Origin: JAWVFM01 sp963841455
Lineage (GTDB): Bacteria > Actinomycetota > Thermoleophilia > Solirubrobacterales > 70-9
Reading direction: 5' to 3'
DNA: 64,000 nucleotides
Assembly (NCBI GenBank): GCA_963841455.1
Contig: CAWJCU010000001.1
Location: 310,001 to 374,000 of the forward strand
Positions 58,215-64,000 of this stretch are shown here, piece by piece. The notes under the pieces were generated by a model that made no database searches, was not told where the DNA came from, and was given only the letters and a program-made list of their open reading frames with translations. The position numbers were made by a program, and so were the translations under genes. Position 1 is the first letter of the stretch. The number at the start of each line of letters is the position of its first letter.

Positions 58215-58358
58215 CGCGCGCCCGCAAGCTCGATCGTCAAGCCCGTGCCGACGTGCCGTCACTGCGGCACGCCGGGCGTTCGGTTCCTCCAGCGCTGCCC
58301 GCGCTGCGGGCGGCGGCACCTCATCCCCTCGGCGAACGTGCCGGGGGCGAAGCACTGA
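58211..58358 (+). CDS. Tiny zinc-ribbon protein
   Basis: In the frame ending at 58358 the peptide CRHCGTPGVRFLQRCPRCGR carries two CxxC pairs 15 residues apart, a clean zinc ribbon. The clear start in this frame is GTG 58245 (37 residues). A GTG at 58211, overlapping the upstream stop, would fit the operon better if one base is wrong near 58230. Too short for automatic gene finding. Function unknown. Confidence 0.5.
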
Positions 58359-58366
58359 GCCCGGGC

Positions 58367-58702
58367 TCAGCGCTGCGCGAGCGCGAACGGGCTGCCCTCC
58401 GAGTCGCGGCAGATCGCCCACCGCTCGCCCGGGTGGACGAGCGTGCCGCCGAGCTCGACGACCCGCTCCTGCGCCGCTGCGATGTCGTCGACCTCGAAGT
58501 AGGGAAGCGAGAAGGAGTCGCCCGGGCCCTGGCCGCGCGCGTGGACGCCGACCGCGGGCTCGCCCGAGCGCGTCTGCCAGCCCTCGCCCTCTCCCTCGCC
58601 GCGCTCGGAGAGCTCGACGCCCAGCAGGCCGCCCCAGAAGGCCAGGGCGCGGTTGGCGTCGTCGGCTGGGAACTCGATCAGCGAGGGACGGGCCGATGGC
58701 AC
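58367..58702 (-). CDS. VOC-family (glyoxalase/bleomycin-resistance-like) protein
   Basis: The 111-residue single-domain product has the VOC pattern: SLIEFPADDANRALAFWGGL at the N-terminus, then SFSLPYFEVDDIAAAQERVV, and a C-terminal strand WAICRDSEGSPFALAQR. Proteins of this fold bind a metal and act as lyases, dioxygenases or drug-binding proteins. No metal-ligand set can be assigned with certainty. It stands alone on the minus strand. Confidence 0.8.
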   Translation of the reverse strand: MPSARPSLIEFPADDANRALAFWGGLLGVELSERGEGEGEGWQTRSGEPAVGVHARGQGPGDSFSLPYFEVDDIAAAQERVVELGGTLVHPGERWAICRDSEGSPFALAQR

Positions 58703-58745
58703 GAAATGACCATATTCGAGCGACTTGAGCCGCTAGCCTCGGCGC

Positions 58746-60227
58746 GTGGCTGAGGAGCCGTACGAGCAGCCCACGCAGGACGTGACGATGGGCCCTGTGA
58801 CGGTGGCGCCGCGCAAGGGGCGGCGGCGCCTCGTCAAGGTGCTCCTGGTTCTCGCCGGGATCCTCGCGTTCGTCAGCATCTTCTCGGTCTGGGTCGAGCG
58901 CCAGGCGCTCGACACCAACGAGTGGGTCTCGACCTCGAGCAAGTTCCTCGAGGACGACACGATCCGCGCGCAGGTCGGCAACTACCTCGTCGACCAGCTC
59001 TACACGAACGTCAACGTCAAGAAGCAGATCGGCAGCATCCTGCCGGGCGACGTCAAGAAGTTCTCCGGGCCGGCGGCAGCCGGCCTGCGGCAGGTGGCGG
59101 GCAGCGCGGCCGACAAGATCCTTCAGACCTCGACCGCCCAGAGCCTGTGGGAGACGGCCAACCGCGACGCCCACGAGCAGTTACTCGCTGTCCTGAACGG
59201 CGGCGGCGAGACCGTCACCACGCAGAACGGCGAGGTGACGCTCAACCTCGGCTCGCTCGTCAACAACCTGCTCTCGCAGGTGAGCTTCGGGCCGAGCATC
59301 TCGCTGCCGCCCGACGCGGGCCAGATCACGATCCTGCACTCGAACCAGCTCGGGACGGCGCAGGACATCGTCGTGGCGATCAAGGGCCTGGCAATCGTCT
59401 TCATCCTCCTGACGCTCGGCACGCTCAGCCTGGCCATCTACCTCTCGAAGGGCGAGCGCTGGATCACCGTGCTCTACAGCGGCGTGGCCCTGGTGGCGGC
59501 CGGCTTCGCGGTGATCGTCGCGCGCCACGTCGCCGGCGGGATCGTCGTCAACGCGCTCGTCAAGGACCCGACCGTCAAACCGGCGGCGAACAACGTCTGG
59601 GACATCGCGACCACGCTCATGACCTCGATCGCGACGAGCGTGATCATCGCCGGGTTCCTCTTCATCGTCGCCGGCTGGCTCGCCTCGCCGACGAAGATCG
59701 CCTGGCGCGTGCGCGGGCCGCGGCGCCGGTGCTCCAGCAGCAGACGGGCTGGGTCTACGGCGGCCTCGGGGTCGTCCTCGGCATCTACTTCCTCTCGGCG
59801 CCCTCGCAGGGCCTGCGCCAGTTCCTCACCACGCTCGCGATCGGCGGGCATGGCCGCCTACGGCATCGACGGCATGCGCCGCCAGACGGTGCGCGAGTTC
59901 CCGGGGGCCAGGGACTCCGACGTCTTCACCCGCGCGAAGGACCGGATGGTCGAGGGAGCGAAATCGCTGGGCGAGAGCGCGAAGTCCGCCGGCGAGACGG
60001 CCCGCAAGAAGGCGCTCACCCAGCGCGAGCCGAGTGACGGTGCCGCGACCGACGGGCGCCCCGCGGAGGCCCCGACCACGCCGATGGCCACCGCCGCGCC
60101 GGCGCGCATGCCGCAGGACGCGAAGATCGAGCAGCTCGAGCGCCTCGCCGCCCTGCACGAGAAGGGCATCCTCACCGACGAGGAGATGGCCGCCGAGAAG
60201 GCGAAGGTCCTGGCGGCGGAGGGCTGA
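58746..60227 (+). CDS. Membrane protein with SHOCT domain, twice frameshifted
   Basis: The product is about 493 residues from GTG 58746, 6 nt after TAGCCT. One membrane helix (VKVLLVLAGILAFVSIFSVW) is followed by an extracytoplasmic region of about 170 residues. Three or four further helices come next, including LAIVFILLTLGTLSLAIYLS. Between about 59720 and 59850 the coding passes into another frame (QQQTGWVYGGLGVVLGIYFL) and returns. The C-terminus ends in a SHOCT motif (KIEQLERLAALHEKGILTDE), a short oligomerisation helix found at the ends of membrane proteins. Function unknown. Confidence 0.68.
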   Translation: MAEEPYEQPTQDVTMGPVTVAPRKGRRRLVKVLLVLAGILAFVSIFSVWVERQALDTNEWVSTSSKFLEDDTIRAQVGNYLVDQLYTNVNVKKQIGSILPGDVKKFSGPAAAGLRQVAGSAADKILQTSTAQSLWETANRDAHEQLLAVLNGGGETVTTQNGEVTLNLGSLVNNLLSQVSFGPSISLPPDAGQITILHSNQLGTAQDIVVAIKGLAIVFILLTLGTLSLAIYLSKGERWITVLYSGVALVAAGFAVIVARHVAGGIVVNALVKDPTVKPAANNVWDIATTLMTSIATSVIIAGFLFIVAGWLASPTKIAWRVRGPRRRCSSSRRAGSTAASGSSSASTSSRRPRRACASSSPRSRSAGMAAYGIDGMRRQTVREFPGARDSDVFTRAKDRMVEGAKSLGESAKSAGETARKKALTQREPSDGAATDGRPAEAPTTPMATAAPARMPQDAKIEQLERLAALHEKGILTDEEMAAEKAKVLAAEG

Positions 60228-60793
60228 TCACGGCCCGGCTCATCTACTCGGCGATCTGCTCCCTCGACGGCTACACCGAGGACGCCTCCGGCAAGTTCGA
60301 CTGGGCGGCGCCGGGCGAGGAGGTCCACGCCTTCGTCAACGATCTCGAGCGCGGTGTCGGCACCCACCTCTACGGCCGGCGGATGTACGAGACGATGGTC
60401 GCCTGGGAGTCCGACGACCTCATCGCCGGAGAGCCGGACGTGATGCACGACTACGCGGCGATCTGGCGGGCCGCCGACAAGGTCGTCTACTCGCGAACGC
60501 TCACCGAGCCCTCGAGCGAGCGGACGCGCATCGAGCGCGAGTTCGACCCCGAGGCCATCGCGCGCATGAAGGCCGAGGCCGAGCGCGACATGGGGGTCGG
60601 CGGGCCCGAGCTCGCGGCCGAGGCGCTGCGGGCCGGCCTCGTGGACGAGATCAACCTGCTGGTGGTGCCGATCGTTGTCGGCGGCGGCAAGCGGGCCCTG
60701 CCCGAGGGCCAGCGCATCGAGCTCGACCTCATCGACGAACGCCGCTTCGCGAGCGGGGTCGTCTTCCTGCGTCACGGCGTCAGAGACGGGTAG
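60224..60793 (+). CDS. Dihydrofolate reductase-fold (RibD C-terminal-like) protein
   Basis: The product is about 189 residues. The start of the fold (ARLIYSAICSLDGYTEDASG) lies before any ATG, so translation must begin at CTG 60224 or nearby, or a base is wrong in the overlap with the upstream stop. Later landmarks are LYGRRMYETMVAWESDD, MGVGGPELAAEALRAGLVDE and INLLVVPIVVGGGKRALPEG, as in the RibD_C/YwjB family. These bind NADPH; the substrate of the stand-alone versions is not known. A GTACC/GGTAC hairpin follows at 60799-60815. Confidence 0.78.
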   Translation: MITARLIYSAICSLDGYTEDASGKFDWAAPGEEVHAFVNDLERGVGTHLYGRRMYETMVAWESDDLIAGEPDVMHDYAAIWRAADKVVYSRTLTEPSSERTRIEREFDPEAIARMKAEAERDMGVGGPELAAEALRAGLVDEINLLVVPIVVGGGKRALPEGQRIELDLIDERRFASGVVFLRHGVRDG

Positions 60794-60907
60794 CCCCGAG
60801 TACCCGCGTGGTACTGCGCGCGACCAGCCCACGCCGAACGTCCCGCAGTCCCTCGCACGTAAGTCCCAACGCCGGGTGCGCACTGGGGCCGAGCTAGTCC
60901 CCGTCGG

Positions 60908-61300
60908 CTACCAGATCGTCGTCAGCGGCTCGTAGGAGCGCATCCGCTCGTCGGCGGTGACGAGCGCGAGGTCGTGCTCGAGCGCGGTCGCGACGAGGAA
61001 GCGGTCGGCGGGGTCGCGGGCGTCGAAGTCGTCGAGTGACTCGCTCCGGAGCGCGATCTCATGCGAAAGCGGAACCGCGTGGAGGGCGGAGCGTCGGAGC
61101 GCGTCGACCACGCCCTCGCGCGCAGAGGGGCTGAGGCGGACCCGGCCCTTTCGGGCCAGAAGCATCGCCTCCCACGTCGAGACGGGGGATAGGAAGAGGC
61201 CGTCTGGGTTCTGCCCGATGGCCTCGTTGGCGGTCGCCGAGAGTCGCTCGGGCTGCCCTAGCCGCCACAACCAAACATGGGTGTCCAGGAGGAGCCTCAA
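60908..61300 (-). CDS. PIN-domain toxin (VapC-like)
   Basis: The 130-residue product starts at TTG 61300, which overlaps the antitoxin stop (TTGA). It has the PIN acidic residues: Asp in LLLDTHVWLWRLG, Glu in VSTWEAMLLARKG and the Asp pair in FDARDPADRFLVATALEHD. These coordinate metal for RNA cleavage. Together with the upstream Phd-like gene it forms a type II toxin-antitoxin module. The target RNA cannot be predicted. Confidence 0.9.
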   Translation of the reverse strand: MRLLLDTHVWLWRLGQPERLSATANEAIGQNPDGLFLSPVSTWEAMLLARKGRVRLSPSAREGVVDALRRSALHAVPLSHEIALRSESLDDFDARDPADRFLVATALEHDLALVTADERMRSYEPLTTIW

Positions 61301-61536
61301 TCCCGGAGGACCTCCCACTCCTCGGGTTCGGCCGCGGGCTCGACGAGGTCGCCGATGATCTCCATCTGACCGCGCATCGATCCGAGCCAGTCGGGCCGTG
61401 AGGAGGCGTCGACCGGCACGAGCTGCGCGACCGGCCGCCCGCGCTTCGTGACCACGATGGGCTCGCCCGAGACGCCCACCTCGTCGAGCAGTCTCAGGCA
61501 TGTCTGCTTGAACTCGCCTGCCGGGATCGTCTTCAT
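61297..61536 (-). CDS. Phd/YefM-family antitoxin
   Basis: The 79-residue product has the Phd/YefM N-terminal DNA-binding pattern (TIPAGEFKQTCLRLLDEV, then IVVTKRGRPVAQLVPVD). The acidic C-terminal tail (EPAAEPEEWEVLRD) would wrap and neutralise the toxin. It overlaps the toxin start by 4 nt. Repeats directly upstream are probably its operator, giving the usual autoregulation. Confidence 0.9.
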   Translation of the reverse strand: MKTIPAGEFKQTCLRLLDEVGVSGEPIVVTKRGRPVAQLVPVDASSRPDWLGSMRGQMEIIGDLVEPAAEPEEWEVLRD

Positions 61537-61549
61537 GGCTTGAGATTAC

Positions 61550-61572
61550 CATGGACATCGGACATGGACATA
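61550..61572 (-). promoter_or_regulatory. Triple ATGTCC repeat upstream of the antitoxin gene
   Basis: Read on the minus strand, ATGTCC occurs three times with starts 6 and 7 nt apart, followed by ATGG. On the plus strand this appears as two CATGGACAT copies 13 bp apart. The block ends 14 nt before the antitoxin start, the expected place for a Phd-type operator. Confidence 0.55.
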
Positions 61573-61669
61573 CACTCGGACCCCTTGCCCGGATCCTCGC
61601 GGGCGGCGGCGCACACGTGGTGCGCCGACCGTGTCGACGGCGTCACGTGACCGTGCCAACCTAGGCCAA

Positions 61670-62669
61670 GTGAATCCGCGTCCGCACGGCCGCGCCATCG
61701 CCGGGGTGCTGATCGCCGCCGCGATCTTCACCCTCGTCGTCGTCTCGCAGCGCACCGGTGGCCGTAGCGGTCACGCGCACCACGTCGCCTTCGGAGGCGG
61801 GCCCCTCGGCGATGCCGCTTCCCAGCGCCACCACGAGCGGACGCACGGGCGCCATCACCGCCGGCTCGAACGGCAGCACCGCCGGCGCGTTCGGCGCCAC
61901 CATCGCCGGCGCCATCGCACGCCGACACGCGGCGACCTCATCGCGAGCCACTGCAGCTACGCCAATCCCGGCTCGAGCGCCTGCGGGAACGTTCCGCCGC
62001 CGGGCAGCTGCGAGCTCCGCCACGGCGGCGCGCTCCAGGACCCGAGCTGCACGCCGGGGGCCATCGATCCGCGCGTCACCCAGTCGAACATCGACTCGAC
62101 GATCTGCGTCAGCGGCTACACCAGCGAGGTCCGCCCGCCCTACTCCTACACCGCGCCGCTCGAGTCCGAGCTCATCCGCTCCTACGGCCTCTCCGCCTCT
62201 CCGGCGAGCACCGAGCTCGACCACCTGATCTCGCTCGAGCTCGGCGGCGCGCCGGCCGATCCGCGCAACCTCTTCCCCGAGCCCTACGCCGGCCGCCGGG
62301 GCGCGACCGACAAGGACGCGCTCGAGAACCGCCTCCACGCCGAGGTCTGCGCCGGCTAGATCAGCCTCGCGACGGCCCAGCACGAGATCCTCGACTGGGT
62401 GAAGTACCAGGCGCCGGCGCCGGCGCCGGCCGCGGCTCCTCGAGCGCGCCGAGCGCCGTCGGCGGGCGGTGAAGGCGGTGGCGCTTCGTCGGGCGGCGGC
62501 TCGAACTGCGACCCCAACTACTCGGCGCCTGCCTCGACCCGAGCGCCTCCGACTACGACTGCGCCGGCGGCGGGGGGACGGGCCGAAGTACGTCCAGGGC
62601 CCGATCCGGGTCATCGGCACCGACCACTTCCACCTCGACGGCAACGGCGACGGGATCGCCTGCGAGTAG
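61670..62669 (+). CDS. HNH-type secreted nuclease-like protein with Excalibur end, interrupted
   Basis: From GTG 61670 a membrane or signal segment (IAGVLIAAAIFTLVVVSQRT) leads into a low-complexity Ser/Thr/Gly/Ala linker that reads best in another frame (61758-61940). The folded part has STELDHLISLELGG and DPRNLFPEPY, the His/Asn pattern of HNH-like domains. A TAG at 62357 cuts in, yet peptide ISLATAQHEILDWVKYQAP continues directly after it in frame. The C-terminus (62580-62669) ends in the calcium-binding Excalibur motif DGNGDGIACE. About 330 residues in total. It could be a decayed gene or carry base errors. Confidence 0.6.
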
Positions 62670-62679
62670 GTTGCGCCGC

Positions 62680-63098
62680 ATGGACGAGGCCGGCTCCTCC
62701 CGCGACGACGCCGAGGCGCTCGCCCTCTGCCAGGCGTCGATGGCGGCCTTCAACGCCCGGGATATCGACGCGATGCTCGAGCGCTTTGACCCGGAGGTCG
62801 AATGGTGGCCGCTTCGCTCCGAGACCGAAGGCGCCTTCCGCGGCCACGACGGGATTCGGAAGTGGGTCGACGAGACGGCCGAGCTCTTCGAGCACAGCCG
62901 CGCGCAGATCGACGCCGCCCGCTGGATTGGCGACGACGCGGTCCTCGCCGAGGGCCGGATCGACCTCCAGGGCAAGGCGAGCGGCGCCCCGATCGAGCTG
63001 CCGGTGACCTGGGTCTTCCGCCTGCGTGACGACAAGGTCGTCTGGGGCCGCGCCTTCAACGACCGCCGGCGGCGCTCGCCGAGCTCGAGGCCGACTGA
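62680..63098 (+). CDS. SnoaL/NTF2-like protein, frame change at the end
   Basis: The product is about 138 residues from ATG 62680. It has the NTF2-fold pattern: ALCQASMAAFNARDIDAMLE, FDPEVEWWPLRSETEGAFRG, HDGIRKWVDE and the final strands LPVTWVFRLRDDKVVWGRAF. A one-base change near 63070 is needed to end as ALAELEAD at a TGA (63096-63098); otherwise the frame runs on without sense. Such proteins are small cyclases, isomerases or binding domains; none can be specified. TAGGTT lies 7 nt upstream. Confidence 0.72.
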
Positions 63099-63133
63099 GC
63101 AACTTTCCGCGTCGCGGAGTGTCGAAGAGGTAG

Positions 63134-64000
63134 GTGGGACGGTGGCGGGTGATTGGCACGGCGGCGATCGGGGCGGCGATCTCGATCGCCGCCGCCACCC
63201 CGGCGAGCTCGCCCGCGCGCGCGGCCCGCGCGGCGGCGGACGCGCCGCCCATCCTCTGCACGCTCGAGGCCGCGGCCGACGGCAGGCGGCCGAGCCCGGC
63301 CGGCAAGGTCGCCTTGGCGGGCGCTCGGCGTCGACTGCGAGCGCGACCACGTCTCGACCCTCACCTGGAGCGGCAGCGACGGCGTGTCGGCGGCGATCGT
63401 CGGCGCGGGGATGAAGCTCAACCTCAACGTCCGCAACCTGCCACCGCCCGTCGGCGGGATCGAGCCGCCGTCGGTACCGCCCAGAACCCCGGCCGAGATC
63501 GCGGCCTTCAAGGCGAGCCTCGCCCAGATCGTCAACACCTACCCGCCCGAGCTCCTCACGGTCGAGAACGAGGAGAACGCGCCCAAGTTCTTCTCCGGCA
63601 GCGCGGCCGAGTACCTGCGCGAGCTGCGGGCTGCGATCCACGTGGCCCGCCCGCTCGGGATCCCGGTGACGAACGGCGGCATCACGAGCGTCCCGCTCGC
63701 GCTGATGACCTGGAACAGCCTCCGCCACCGCAAGGGGCAGGAGGCGGCAGACGAGTTCGCGCACCGCGCCTTCGACCAGGCGAGCGGGCGCGGGAGCTGG
63801 CGGAAGCTTCTCGACGACCTGCTCGCCCGCCCCTACCGCGGCATCGACAACGCTAGCCTCGAGCGAAGCTGGAACTTCGCCAAGAAGATCGTCCGCGGCC
63901 TCCGCGCGCCCCGCCACCCCGGGCGGGCGCCGACCCGATGAAGGCATCGCCCGATTTCGTCAACTTCCACTGGTACTTCGCCGACGCGCACGCGCTCGAC
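63134..64000 (+). CDS. Secreted TIM-barrel glycosidase-like protein, partial at the window edge and frameshifted
   Basis: A signal-peptide-like start (GTAAIGAAISIAAATPASSP) from GTG 63134 passes near 63320 into a second frame. That frame encodes MKLNLNVRNLPPPVGGIEPP, a long helix and LLTVENEENAPKFF. The ENE-EN segment at the end of a strand resembles the acid/base NEP-type motif of clan GH-A glycosidases. Near 63905 the frame changes again to KASPDFVNFHWYFADAHALD and leaves the window. It is probably a secreted carbohydrate-active enzyme; the identification is tentative. Confidence 0.5.

Overview
This window is high-GC DNA, packed almost edge to edge with genes and using many GTG and TTG starts. 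It looks like an actinomycete chromosome. The gene mix (CsrA, DeoC/FbaB-type class I aldolase, F420-type oxidoreductase, delta-60-repeat and PD40 secreted proteins, zinc-ribbon plus rhomboid protein, ECF sigma factor with a proline-rich tail) suggests class Thermoleophilia (Solirubrobacterales-like). That placement is inference; no rRNA or other phylogenetic marker was compared. No rRNA, phage, IS element or CRISPR array was seen. There is one tRNA, tRNA-Leu(UAA).

Layout. (1) 1-4.3 kb: a partial secreted protein, small membrane proteins, a frameshifted glycerophosphodiesterase, an ABC1 kinase and a ScyD-like secreted propeller. (2) 4.4-13.8 kb: housekeeping block rplY-pth-enoyl-CoA hydratase-mfd-parvulin PPIase-mazG-eno-divIC/ftsB. 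(3) 13.8-25.0 kb: a one-direction locus with two large polytopic glycosyltransferase-like membrane proteins, three sulfotransferases, a GT-B glycosyltransferase and a flippase with unusual basic tails. It reads as a system for making, sulfating and exporting a surface glycan. (4) 25-33 kb: csrA, a thermonuclease-like lipoprotein, secreted repeat proteins, class I aldolase, a YbdK-type ligase and a catalytically degenerate rhomboid. (5) 33-41 kb: DUF559 protein, methyltransferase, acetyltransferase, metallo-hydrolase, an R2lox-like oxidase, a NarL-type two-component pair, an ECF sigma factor fused to an anti-sigma zinc motif, and the tRNA. (6) 42-51 kb: two oxidoreductases, each translationally coupled to one of two related small proteins, an MFS exporter, a degenerate class-C hydrolase homologue and an adenylate cyclase. 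(7) 51-64 kb: a giant secreted subtilase, DedA protein, FAD monooxygenase, SHOCT membrane protein, a Phd/PIN toxin-antitoxin pair, an HNH/Excalibur protein and a truncated secreted TIM-barrel-like protein.

About twenty otherwise complete genes are interrupted by one-base frame changes. At several sites adding or removing one base in a short homopolymer restores a conserved protein, so most look like residual sequencing or assembly errors rather than decay. I give the span of the whole gene in those cases. Many starts lie 6-12 nt downstream of a TAnnnT hexamer with no Shine-Dalgarno, which suggests widespread leaderless transcription.
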